64,000 bases of DNA from Symsagittifera roscoffensis (lineage: Eukaryota > Xenacoelomorpha > Acoela > Convolutidae): assembly GCF_963678635.1 (NCBI RefSeq), contig NC_087068.1, positions 806,001 through 870,000 of the forward strand, in the 5' to 3' direction. Position numbers and translations under genes: made by a program. Numbering within the stretch: position 1 is the first letter of the stretch; every line of letters begins with the position of its first letter. The notes beneath the pieces were generated by a model that searched no databases, was not told the origin of the DNA, and was given only the letters and a program-made list of their open reading frames with translations. This document shows positions 43,501 through 54,830 of this stretch, piece by piece.

Positions 43501-46500
43501 TTTTTGGTCTCTGATCATTTTTTTCAAAATAGATTGATATTAAAACCTGAAGAAAAACAAAAAATTGAAAATATTTGTTGAAATAACATATTTAATGCGT
43601 TTTGATATATAAACTTAAAGGGCAAAAACAAGCCTTGAAATTTAAAACTTTTTCTTTGGCGGAAAACTTTGGTTCAAGAACCTGCTGTGGTTTCCTCGGT
43701 AGATGTCCTCACAATTCTTACAAATCTTCCTAAGAAAAGTCTCAGGACCAGAGAAGGCGGCACTCTGAACTTCGAATGCTATTGGTTGAAAAGGCTTCCT
43801 ATATTTTTTAAGTCTCGTCATTTATCACGTATGCGACCTACCGCCTCGGCTGCTACCATCCACAGGCTATAAACTGAGCCTGCTTATATTCTATTCGGAG
43901 CTAGGGAGTGAAATAACTTTACACATCACAAAAATTGCCTAGCAACAGTCCATCTCACAAGTTTCAAACCATCGGGTTGCAGTTGATCTTCTCTTTGAGG
44001 TTCGTGAACGAGGATGCGATCTACTGAGGGCAGCGCGACATGTTTTATGGGATGACGAAGGTGCATGAAAAACACCACAATGAGAGTAGCCCTCTCAAGG
44101 CCTGATTGCTCGTTTTGTAATCTGAAAAATGTTCTTGCAAAGCAAGGTTCTGCAAAACTGTATGATCAGGATGAACCACCACGAGAAGCTAGAAAAAAAC
44201 ATAACAAAACTGTTGAACATGGCATCTGGTCACGTGTCTTTTAAAAGCAATAAAATCTGGTATTTTTAAAAAGATGGCTAGGAATGGGGGCATCTATTGA
44301 AATTACATTGCAAAATCTTTGGATGAAGCAGTTGGAAGCTGCACTAATGAAGGATGTTACTGAAATGTTCATGGCCGAAAAGATGTTGACAGAATATGTC
44401 TCGAGTGCAAAAAATATTGTCATGTATGGCCATCAACACGTGCAACAACCTTAGATTGAGGGAGCTGACACTAAATACATTGCACCAGAGTTAAAAACTT
44501 ATGCTAAAAGTAGATGTATTGAAGTAACTTGTATGTTTAATTTTTTTAAGCGAAGAGGTAAGTAAAAGTCAGTAAGTTGAGGCTTTTTCGAAGAAAATTT
44601 GCATTAAATAGGCTGCAAAAACTTAATAATAGTTGTGATGTTTTCATTAGTGAACTTTTGAAACTTCGAATGAATGACGTTAAGGACACACTTTTTGGTC
44701 TGATCATTTCGTAGAAAATTTTTCAGATTTTAAAACCTGAAGAAGAGCAAGAAAAATCGAAAATATTTGCTGAAACTACAATTTCAATGCGTACTGAAAC
44801 ATGAAATTGAAGGGCAATAACAAGCCTTGTAAGTTAAAACTCTTTTTTTGGCGGATTAGATCATTCGACTCACAAAATTCGAATCTTGGCCGAAAAGAGT
44901 TTTTGTTGAAATTACATATTTAATGCGTTTTGATATATAAACTTAAAGGGCAAAAACAAACCATGAAATTTAAAACTTTTTCTTTGGCGGAAAGCTTTGG
45001 TTCAAGAACCTGCTGTGGTTTCCTCGGTAGATGTCCTCACAATTCTTACAAATCTTCCTAAGAAAAGTCTCAGGACCAGAGAAGGCGGCACTCTGAACTT
45101 CGAATGCTATTGGTTGAAAAAGGCTTCCTATATTTTTTAAGTCTCGTCATTTGTCACGTATGCGACCTACCGCCTCGGCTGCTACCATCCGCAGAATATA
45201 AACTGAGCCTGCTTATATTCTATTCGGAGCTAGGGAGTGAAATAACTTTACTCATCACAAAAATTGCCTAGCAACAGTCCATCTCACAAGTTTCAATCCA
45301 TCGGGATGCAGTTGATCTTCTCTTTGAGGTTCGTGAACGAGGATGCGATCTACTGAGGGCAGCTCGACATGTTTTATGGGATGACGAAGGTGCATGAAAA
45401 ACACCACAATGAGAGTAGTCCTCTCATTGCCTGATTGCTCGTTTTGTAATCTGAAAAATGTTCTTGCAAAGCAAGGTTCTGCAAAACTGTATGCTCAGGA
45501 TGAACCACCACAAGAAGCTAGAAAAAAACATAACAAAACTGTTGAACATGGCATCTGGTCACGTGTCTTTTAAAAGCAATAAAATCTGGTATTTTTAAAA
45601 AGATGGCTAGGAATGGGGGCATCTATTGAAATTACATTGCAAAATTTTTGGATGAAGCAGTTGGAAGCTGCACTATTGAAGGATGTTACTGAAATGTTCA
45701 TGGCCGAAATGATGTTGACAGAATATGTCTCGAGTGCAAAAAATATGGTCATGTATGGCCATCAAAACCTGCAACAACCGTAGATTCAGGGAGCTGACAC
45801 TAAATACATTGCACCAGAGTTAAAAGCTTATGCTAAAAGTAGATGTATTGAAGTAGCTTGTATGTTTAATTTTTTTAAGCGAAGAGGTAAGTAAAAGTCA
45901 GTAAGTTGAGGCTTTTTCAAAGAAAATTTGCATTAAATAGGCTGCAAAAACTTAATAATAGTTGTGATGTTTTCATTAGTGAACTTTTGAAACTTCGAAT
46001 GAATGACGTTAATGACACACTTTTTGGTCTGATCATTTCGTACAAAATTTGTCAGATTTTAAAACCTGAAGAAGAGCAAGAAAAATCGAAAATATTTGCT
46101 GAAACTACAATTTCAATGCGTACTGAAACATGAAATTGAAGGGCAATAACAAGCCTTGAAAGTTAAAACTCTTTTTTTGGCGGATTAGATCATTCGACTC
46201 ACAAAATTCGAATCATGGCCGAAAAGAGTTTTTGTTGAAATTACATATTTAATGCGTTTTGATATATAAACTTAAAGGGCAAAAACAAGCCTTGAAATAT
46301 AAAACTTTTTCTTTGGCGGAAAGCTTTGGTTCAAGAACCTGCTGTGGTTTCCTCGGTAGATGTCCTCACAATTCTTACAAATCTTCCTAAGAAAAGTCTC
46401 AGGACCAGAGAAGGCGGCACTCTGAACTTCGAATGCTATTGGTTGAAAAAGGCTTCCTATATTTTTTAAGTCTCGTCATTTGTCACGTATGCGACCTACC

Positions 46501-49010
46501 GCCTCGGCTCCTACCATCCGCAGGTTATAAACTGAGCCTGCTTATATTCTATTCGGAGCTAGGGAGTGAAATAACTTTACACATCACAAAAATTGCCTAG
46601 CAACAGTCCATCTCACAAGTTTCAAACCATCGGGTTGCAGTTGATCTTCTCTTTGAGGTTCGTGAACGAGGATGCGATCTACTGAGGGCAGCTCGACATG
46701 TTTTATGGGATGACGAAGGTGCATGAAAAACACCACATTGAGAGTAGCCCTCTCCTTGCCTGATTGCTCGTTTTGTAATCTGAAAAATGTTCTTGCAAAG
46801 CAAGGTTCTGCAAAACTGTATGATCAGGATGAACCACCACGAGAAGCTAGAAAAAAAACATAACAAAACTGTTGAACATGGCATCTGGTCACGTGTCTTT
46901 TAAAAGCAATAAAATCTGGTATTTTTAAAAAGATGGCTAGGAATGGGGGCATCTATTGAAATAACATTGCAAAATCTTTGGATGAAGCAGTTTGAAGCTG
47001 CACTAATGAAGGATGTTACTGAAATGTTCATGGCCGAAAAGATGTTGACTGAATATGTCTCGAGTGCAAAAAATATGGTCATGTATGGCCATCAAAACGT
47101 GCAACAACCTTAGATTGAGGGAGCTGACACTAAATACATTGCACCAGAGTTAAAAGCTTATGCTAAAAGTAGATTTATTGAAGTAACTTGTATGTTTAAT
47201 TTTTTTAAGCGAAGAGGTAAGTAAAAGTCAGTAAGTTGAGGCTTTTTCGAAGAAAATTTGCATTAAAAAGGCTGCAAAAACTTAATAATAGTTGTGATGT
47301 TTTCATTAGTGAACTTTTGAAACTTCGAATGAATGACGTTAATGACACACTTTTTGGTCTGATCATTTCGTACAAAATTTTTCAGATTTTAAAACCTGAG
47401 GAAGAGCAAGAAAAATCGAAAATATTTGCTGAAAATACAATTTCAATGCGTACTGAAACATGAAATTGAAGGGCAAAAACAAGCCTTGAAAGTTGAAACT
47501 CTTTTTTTGGCGGATTAGATCATTCGACTCACAAAGTTCGAAACTGCAAAAATTTAATAATAGTTGTAATGTTTCCATTAGTTAAATTTTGATTCTTCGA
47601 ACGAATCACGTTATTGATACACTTTTTGGTCTCTGATCATTTTTTTCAAAATAGATTGATATTAGAACCTGAGGAAAAACAAAAAATTGAAAATATTTGT
47701 TGAAATTACATATTTAATGCGTTTTGATATATAAACTTAAAGGGCAAAAACAAGCCTTGAAATTTAAAACTTTTTCTTTGGCGGAAAGCTTTGGTTCAAG
47801 AACCTGCTGTGGTTTCCTCGGTAGATGTCCTCACAATTCTTACAAATCTTCCTAAGAAAAGTCTCAGGACCAGAGAAGGCGGCACTCTGAACTTCGAATG
47901 CTATTGGTTGAAAAAGGCTTCCTATATTTTTTAAGTCTCGTCATTTGTCACGTATGCGACCTACCGCCTCGGCTGCTACCATCCGCAGGTTATAAACTGA
48001 GCCTGCTTATATTCTATTCGGAGCTAGGGAGTGAAATAACTTTACACATCACAAAAATTGCCTAGCAACAGTCCATCTCACAAGTTTCAAACCATCGGGT
48101 TGCAGTTGATCTTCTCTTTGAGGTTCGTGAACGAGGATGCGATCTACTGAGGGCAGCTCGACATGTTTTATGGGATGACGAAGGTGCATGAAAAACACCA
48201 CAATGAGAGTAGCTCTCTCATTGCCTGATTGCTCGTTTTGTAATCTGAAAAATGTTCTTGCAAAGCAAGGTTCTGCAAAACTGTATGATCAGGATGAACC
48301 ACCACGAGAAGCTAGAAAAAAAACATATTAAAACTGTTGAACATGGCATCTGGTCACGTGTCTTTTAAAAGCAATAAAATCTGGTATTTTTAAAAAGATG
48401 GCTAGGAATGGGGGCATCTATTGAAATTACATTGCAAAATCTTTTGATGAAGCAGTTGGAAGCTGCACTAATGAAGGATGTTACTGAAATGTTCATGGCC
48501 GAAAAGATGTTGACAGAATATGTCTCGAGTGCAAAAAATATGGTCATGTATGGCCATCAAAACGTGCAACAACCTTAGATTGAGGGAGCTGACACTAAAT
48601 ACATTGCACCAGAGTTAAAAGCTTATGCTAAAAGTAGATTTATTGAAGTAACTTGTATGTTTAATTTTTTTAAGCGAAGAGGTAAGTAAAAGTCAGTAAG
48701 TTGAGGCTTTTTCGAAAAAAATTTGCATTAAATAGGCTGCAAAAACTTAATAATAGTTGTGATGTTTTCATTAGTGAACTTTTGAAACTTCGAATGAATG
48801 ACGTTAATGACACACTTTTTGGTCTGATCATTTCGTACAAAATTTTTCAGATTTTAAAACCTGAAGAAGAGCAAGAAAAATCGAAAATATTTGCTGAAAC
48901 TACAATTTCAATGCGTACTGAAACATGAAATTGAAGGGCAATAACAAGCCTTGAAAGTTAAAATTCTTTTTTTGGCGGATTAGATCATTCAACTCACAAA
49001 GTTCGAATCC
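40419..49010 (+). repeat. Tandem array of seven 1.19-1.47 kb units
   Basis: The landmark atggctaggaatgggggcat occurs at 40699, 41889, 43083, 44274, 45603, 46933 and 48398. Unit lengths are therefore 1190, 1194, 1191, 1329, 1330 and 1465. Each full unit holds, in order: a GC-richer segment with ggtttcctcggtagatgtcc, an inverted CCAAT word (gctattggttg) and a TATAAA word; a decayed RT segment (FYGMTKVHEKHH); a short Cys-containing frame (MARNGGISCNYIGKS..., complete only in units 1 and 3); and an AT-rich part with cctgaagaa-a-caa-aaa. The longer units carry an extra copy of about 140 bases of this AT-rich part. Short frames in the units vary by frameshift, so none looks under constraint. Confidence 0.9.
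44740..44930 (+). repeat. Extra 140-bp segment that lengthens later array units
   Basis: The segment from cctgaagaagagcaagaaaa to tttttttggcggattagatc is a diverged second copy of the neighbouring cctgaagaaaaacaaaaaat to ttttctttggcgg part. It first appears here, accounts for the step from 1190 to 1330 bp, and is present in all later units. The last full unit gained a further 135 bases near 47530-47660. Confidence 0.65.
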
Positions 49011-49785
49011 CCGTCCCCTGACTTGAAATTTCGGCCACAAGACCTTGATAATATTCTACTACTAGCCTGAAATAAAGTAGCTACATATGCAAACAATAGT
49101 CAGTGCAATGTAGAAAAAGTGGCTAAAAAACAAATAGACAGAATTTCTCGTAACATAAACAGGAATTCAACAAACTAAGAACAGCGTTCACACTAATTTG
49201 CTGGTATTAAATTAGTAATCCAAAATCGAAGGTATGTATAATTTATGCATTTCAAAACAAAGTGAATAGATATTGAAATGGTAAACTTCGTAAATCGAGA
49301 TTGTATTGTTTTATTTTTGTTCAAAACAAATAGCTTTTTTCGGTTCATTTGACCAATTAAAATCTTATCATCTGTGTTTCAAATTGATTTTCAAAGAACT
49401 TGCTAACAAAAACCGTAAAAGGGTCAAGAAAAAACGGCAAAAATTTTTGCGACATAGTTTGGAAAAAGAAAAATCGTATTTTCAAACTTTTCTTGTAGAA
49501 GAACGCTAAAACATCTTTTTAAAGAAAACCATTGGAAATTTAAAAACAGAATGAGGGCTGAAGTATATCCGGAAAAAACTTGGAAAAGAAAAAACCCAAA
49601 AAAGTTTTCCGGATTTGAGGCTAAGGTTCTATCAGATTACTATAATAGACTAGAATTTGGTTCTTTTGATTCTATAAACAAAAAGTTTGTTCGAAAATAG
49701 TTTCATCAGTAATAGTGTAATAGTGCCAAGTACATGGGCAGCGTTTGCAAGCTGTATTGCGATGGAGAATATCTGCCAAAAAAAA
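49011..49785. other. Non-coding stretch after the array
   Basis: AT-rich. The frame at 49306-49509 is Lys-rich and resembles nothing I know. No repeat recognised. Confidence 0.3.
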
Positions 49786-50120
49786 ATCAACCTGTTTTGG
49801 TTTCCTCGGTAGATGTCCTTAAAGTTCATACAAAGCTTCCCTGGTAAAGTCTCAGGGCCAGAGTAGACGGCAACCTGAACTTCAAAAGCTATTGGTTGGA
49901 AAATGAATCCATTATGTTTTAAGTCTCGTCATTTGTCAGTTATGCGAGCAACCGCCTCGGCTGCTACCATCCGCGGGTTACAAAATGAGCCTCCCCTTAA
50001 TCTATCAGAAGCTAGGGAGTGAAATAACGTTACACTTCACTCACGGAAATTTCTTAGCAATAGTCCATGTGACAAGCTTCAAACCATCAGGTTTCTGCTG
50101 ATTTTCTTGTTGAGGTGTCG
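49786..50120. repeat. Diverged partial copy of the array unit
   Basis: Carries ggtttcctcggtagatgtcc, gctattggttgg, accgcctcggctgctaccat, gagctagggagtg-like text and ttcaaaccatcagg in the same order as the array units, but only about 85 percent alike by eye, and without the RT segment. An older copy of the GC-richer part. Confidence 0.7.
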
Positions 50121-51075
50121 TGGCTCTAATCTAAAAACAATTAGAGTGGAGGTTAAGCTTTGTTTTGAAACAGCAACTACAATTAAACGCCTGGAGAGTC
50201 TACATGCACTTTCAGAAAAGATCGGCCATGCCAGCCGTATTCAGTTCAATTTGTTCCGATGACGCATCTTTGTTTTCACAAGTTTTTGTTTTGAAGGGGA
50301 GACCAAAAGCAGTTTTAAGCTGCTCATTTGTCAATTTCATTTTTCCGTTTTTAATTGGGACGACATTCCACTAGTGCGATCTGAACTCAGCGTGGCACGC
50401 AGTGAGCTTTTTTATATCAGAAGATTTGAAAATCAAAATCAGTTGAGAAGTTTTAAAATCAAAACTGAGCTCCGTCAAATTTTTTTGGACTTCGTTTTTC
50501 AGGGCAGCTTCACATTTTTTCGAAAAATCTTAAAGTTTTAATGCGTCTTTTTATGTTCCATCTTCACGCTCCAGACCTAAAAATTTGCTCAATTAGCTTT
50601 CGTTTTTACTGCTGGGGCTAAGAAGGAGAAATCTGGAAGGCGATTGGAAGAAACACTCATTTTATATTTAGCTGCCGGGCGAATGGTCCTCTTAAATTAG
50701 TTTTAGTCTTTTTCCGTTCGTTACTTGATGATGACTTTGTCAAAGTGAAGGCAACCAAAAAATGAAGGTATTCAGGTATTGTAAATCGATGTTTGGAAAA
50801 TGAAAACCCTGTTGTACATCCAGTCAATCAAATTTCAATGAAAATGAGCACTTCGGATGTCATTGAGTTTATATCCTTTCTCTAAAGCAGTTTCAGCGCC
50901 CCTCTAAGTGCCTCACCCTGCCTGAAAACTCTAAAAAAAATTCGCCGCTTGGCAAATCGTGTTGTGCTGCCTTTGGCAAATCGTTGCAAGCGTCAATCCC
51001 ACTTATTTTAAGTGAGCGATAATTTTCAAGCAACTGTGATTTCCAACAACTGAGTCCCGCATTGCTGCTTTATTT
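50121..51075. other. Non-coding stretch
   Basis: I see no gene. The frame at 50165-50374 is short and unremarkable. Confidence 0.3.
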
Positions 51076-51275
51076 NNNNNNNNNNNNNNNNNNNNNNNNN
51101 NNNNNNNNNNNNNNNNNNNNNNNNNNNNNNNNNNNNNNNNNNNNNNNNNNNNNNNNNNNNNNNNNNNNNNNNNNNNNNNNNNNNNNNNNNNNNNNNNNNN
51201 NNNNNNNNNNNNNNNNNNNNNNNNNNNNNNNNNNNNNNNNNNNNNNNNNNNNNNNNNNNNNNNNNNNNNNNNNNN
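51076..51275. other. Assembly gap (200 N)
   Basis: A run of exactly 200 undetermined bases, probably a gap of conventional length in the assembly. Any open frame across it is artificial. Confidence 0.98.
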
Positions 51276-51280
51276 CCGGT

Positions 51281-51530
51281 ATTTTTTGATATTTTAGATT
51301 ATGAGTAGCTAGGAAGAGGAAAGGGTCAATCCATCTCCAAAGGATTTAATATAGAACTGTCACCAAAAACATTTAAAATAGGGTATTTGAGCCGTGTTTT
51401 TAATAGCAATCACGCAGTCAGAGGATCCGAGACTCAGCTATGTGATTGTGTTCGCATGTAAACGAAAGCTGATCAAGAGTCGTTTGACTGATGGCCTAAA
51501 AGTAGTAACTTTTTACTTAGCCCTAAACAG
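51281..51530. repeat. Dispersed repeat, related to 5770-6300
   Basis: Shares gatattttaga-tatgagtagct and agaggaaag-gtcaatc with 5775-5825. It directly precedes the Penelope-like pair. Confidence 0.45.
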
Positions 51531-51532
51531 AA

Positions 51533-51745
51533 ACGTTTTCGACATAGAAGTCATCATCGAAAACAAAAAAACAAAGCACATAAAAAACAAAGCACTTGTA
51601 AAACCGGAATGGAAATGAATGTGAAGAAATTACAAAAAATGTATAAAAAAATAACATTATAAAGATTATAAAAATAGCATCAGTTTAAGACCCGAGTTAG
51701 TCATGTGACTAAAAGAAACGGACTTAAAAAAACCTCACAATTTGA
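51533..51745 (-). repeat. Inverted terminal repeat at the 5' side of the Penelope-like pair
   Basis: Reverse complement of the repeat at 51771-51985: acgttttcgacat, aaaaccggaatggaaatg, tttgtaat-type and gcatcagtttaagac words match in reverse order. The two arms meet around a short centre at 51746-51770, making a palindrome of about 440 bases. Such inverted flanks are known for Penelope-like elements. Confidence 0.8.
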
Positions 51746-51770
51746 TTGTGAGGTACCGTACAACTTGAGG

Positions 51771-51985
51771 GTACCTCACAGTCAAGTTGTGAGGTTTTTT
51801 AAGTCCGTTTGTTTTAGTCACATGACTAACTCTGGTCTTAAACTGATGCTATTTTTATATTCTTTTTAATGTTAGTTTTTATACATTTTTTGTAATTTCT
51901 ACACATCCATTTCCATTCCGGTTTTACAGGTGCTTTGTTTTTTAGATTGGCTGATGATGACTTGTATGTCGATAAATGTTGAATT
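51771..51985 (+). repeat. Penelope-like terminal repeat, copy 1
   Basis: Starts gtacctcacagtcaagttgt (a small hairpin) and runs through cttaaactgatgctattttt and ccggttttacaggtgctttg. The same text recurs at 54570 and, without its first part, at 57336. The distance from copy 1 to copy 2 is 2799 bases, the length of one element. Confidence 0.85.
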
Positions 51986-52028
51986 TATTTTACATTGATC
52001 TGCCGTTTTTACCACTGTCTACATATCA

Positions 52029-54591
52029 ATGTGTGTTATCCCTTTTAAACTTTTGAAGAAGATAGTACAGCAAGACGGGATTTTGACGATTTATTTGGAT
52101 TACACAGCGGCTTTGTTAAAAGCGACAAATTGTCAACAACGTATTTTATTTTTGAAAAAGTGTCTGAGCAATGACTTAATTCCCCGCTTCCTCAAGTTTC
52201 GTATTCCTGAAAATGGTTGCTTTGAGGCAACAATGGTCCAAAAACTTCAAAGAAGACTACTACGACGAGAGTTGTCGGAAGCACACCGGACAATGATCAT
52301 GAGATCGGACCAGTTACGCAAAGCCCGACAACTTCTGAAAGAAAAATGCACAGATACTTCGTTTCTCTCTGTTGCTTGGCATTCGCGTAGGGACACCAGA
52401 GCGGAACGCCTTACTAATCATGATAGAGACAAAAAAAAACTTGTGGGACTGGCTGCCGAACAGGAAAGACCCTTGAGATCTGTGGGAAATACTGTCAAAA
52501 TTATTGGTGATTTGAAGCCACCGAAGTATGTTATTGATCTGCTTTCATTGGGTCCCAAGCATCCTGTTCTGGACCAATTCAATAAGATGCATTTTTTGGT
52601 AGATATCGACAAAGTACTGGCTCAAATGAAAAATGATGACTCAAATATTGATGCTATGAACGAAGTAAACGCGTCGACTGTTGGTTATCTCACCGCGCAG
52701 ACCGCGCAGTAAAAATGGTTAACTCTTATCTCAAAAAGAACAACTTGAAGGCTGTCCCTTTCGATAAGGGTGCTGGATACTGTTTGATGTCTGCCGGAGA
52801 TTATAACGAACGACTCTTAGCAATTCTGAATGGAAAACAGTTCAAGCCTTTAGATGATTCTAGATAGAAGGATGTTTTAATTGCGATTGAGTCGACGTAC
52901 AATAGAAACCTCATGTCACTAGTTCGTGCGGGGAAGGTCTCATCCGATTTATACAGTAAATACAGATCTACGGGTGCTCAGCCGGCGAGACTGTATGGCC
53001 TGGCGAAAGTACATAAACAGAATACCCCTCTCCGTCCAGTTCTGTCTCTCCCGGGTAGCTGTTATGAGAATCTTACCAACCAGTTGAGTAAATGGTTTGA
53101 TAAAATTGAAGAAGCCAAAATAGAGACGTCTACTATCAATATCAAACGTGACTTGATGGAGGTGAGTTTAGAGGAAGACGAAGTTATTGTTTCTCTCGAC
53201 GTCAAGAGCCTATATACCATTGTCCCTGTCCTAGATTCGATCGATTTAGCAGCAGATATTCTCTATAATTTGGAGGAACTTCCTCCTGTCGATAAAGAAA
53301 CTTTTAAATATCTCATGAGAATGGCGGTTACAGACGTTTATTTTATGTGTGATGGCAGATGGTATATCCAAACTGATGGGGTAGCGATGGGTTCTTCTTT
53401 AGCAGTCATTCTTGCCAATATCTGGATGAAAAGTTTCGAAGAGAGAATCAGCAGACATCCCCCTGATAACTTCAACAGCATTGGTTCACAAGACAGCTAC
53501 CTCTGTGGCAAGTGCATGTTGGAGGTCCTGAATGAAAGTTTTTCTATTTGCTGTGATGACTGTGACCGATGGTTTCATCTTAAATGCATCAATTTAACCA
53601 TCCGCCAGCTCAAAGGTAAGGATGATAATTATTGGAATTGTGGTTGTGTTGCAGTATCGTCTAGACCTAAAGCAAAATTTTTTGGAAGGTACTTAGATGA
53701 CATCCTGCGTTCGGTCAAGGTTGCTGAGATTGATCGCCTGTTATCATATGTGAATACGCTACATCCAAACCTGGAGTTCACAATAGAATTACAGCTCAAT
53801 GGGACGCTTCCTTTTCTCGATATGCTTATTAGACAGTCCAGCCGTACTACCAGCACAGAATGGTACAGCAAACCTACAGACACTGGACTCACCCTTGGGT
53901 TTCACGCCTGTGCGCCAACAAAATACAAGAGAAACATAGTTCAGGGCACCGTGCACAGAATTGATCACTCCATTTCCACTTGGGAGGACTTTGATAAAGG
54001 TTTGAGGAAAGCGAAAATAGACTGGGAAGCAAATTAGTTTTCTCCGGCTTTTTATGAAACCATAGTGACAGATTCTCTTCTTAAAATCAAGAAAAACCAG
54101 GACACGACCACACAAGCAACAACCAATTCAATAAAGCCTGAAAGTATTGAGAAACCAGTTATCCGGCTCCATATCGAGGAAAAAAGTCTGATATTTTCGC
54201 GAAAAGGCTGCAAAACTGTAGTATTTCTACAATATTCACGATCCGCAAACTCAGAACCTGTCTTCCCACTTTGAAAACAGATTTCCCTAGGTATTTGACG
54301 AGAAGGGTGGCTTATGAGATATCTTGTCCAGGATGCAACTCCTGCTATGTTGGACAGACCGTCCGACACCTGATCACCCGAAAAATTGAACACCTTAGGG
54401 ACTCTGCCCCGGTGGGTAGTCATCTAAAGGAATGCGGAGCAGACAAGGCTGCAGTTGAGGCGAGATTTTTGGACAGATGCTTAGACACGAGTAAACTTTT
54501 GAACTTAGAAGCGCTTTATATTTCGAGGAGAAGACCTGCCCTCAACACGCGCGAGGAATACCGGCAGCGGTACCTCACAGTCAAGTTGTGA
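52029..54591 (+). pseudogene. Penelope-like element copy 1: RT with internal PHD finger, GIY-YIG endonuclease
   Basis: N-terminal part from 52029 (KCLSNDLIPRFLKFRIPENG; PPKYVIDLLSLGPKHPVLDQ), broken by a deletion near 52690 and a TAG at 52865-52867. The RT runs from 52913: ARLYGLAKVHKQNTPLRPVL, VIVSLDVKSLYTIVP (catalytic Asp), QTDGVAMGSSLAVILANIWM (53370-53430), then a PHD-type finger at 53504-53647 (CGKC; CCDDCDRWFHLKC; YWNCGC), then FGRYLDDIL with the YLDD box at 53690-53701, then thumb-like text. A TAG at 54035-54037 follows; copy 2 has a sense codon there. After a shift near 54270 comes the GIY-YIG endonuclease: CPGCNSCYVGQTVRHLITRK, EHLRD and LEALYI. Such elements copy themselves by target-primed reverse transcription. 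Three copy-specific breaks make this copy inactive. Confidence 0.85.
53504..53647 (+). other. PHD-type zinc finger inserted in the RT palm
   Basis: Ligand pattern Cys-x2-Cys ... Cys-x2-Cys-x4-His-x2-Cys ... Cys-x-Cys, with the aromatic WFH of PHD fingers (CDRWFHLKC). It lies between the AMGSS and YLDD motifs of the same frame, where RTs normally have a short link of about 20-25 residues. PHD fingers commonly read histone tails; here that role is only a guess. In copy 2 the first Cys is Trp and a TGA interrupts the finger. Confidence 0.75.
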
Positions 54592-54790
54592 GGTTTTTTA
54601 AGTCCGTTTGTTTTAGTCACATGACTAACTCTGGTCTTAAACTGATGCTATTTTTATATTCTTTTTAATGTTAGTTTTTATACATTTTTTGTAATTTCTA
54701 CACATCCATTTCCATTCCGGTTTTACAGGTGCTTTGTTTTTTAGATTGGCTGATGATGACTTTTATGTCGAAAACGTCTCTGGAGTTTAT
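54570..54790 (+). repeat. Penelope-like terminal repeat, copy 2
   Basis: Same text as 51771-51985, joining the end of copy 1 to the start of copy 2. Contains CTGATGA at 54750-54756, a GAC/GTC pair and GAAA at 54770-54773, resembling a hammerhead ribozyme core. Confidence 0.85.
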
Positions 54791-54830
54791 TTTACATTGA
54801 TCTGCCGTTTTTATCACTGTTTACATATCT

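Noticed and set aside
40699-48580. The array as a cluster of small RNA genes (spliced leader, 5S or histone type), because some units contain aggtaagt and TATA/CCAAT words
   Set aside because: The aggtaagt word is absent from unit 1, no Sm site or conserved RNA fold is evident, and no histone or 5S sequence is present; the RT fragment points to a retroelement origin.
51062-51289. An open frame across the N run
   Set aside because: It consists of undetermined residues, an artefact of the gap.
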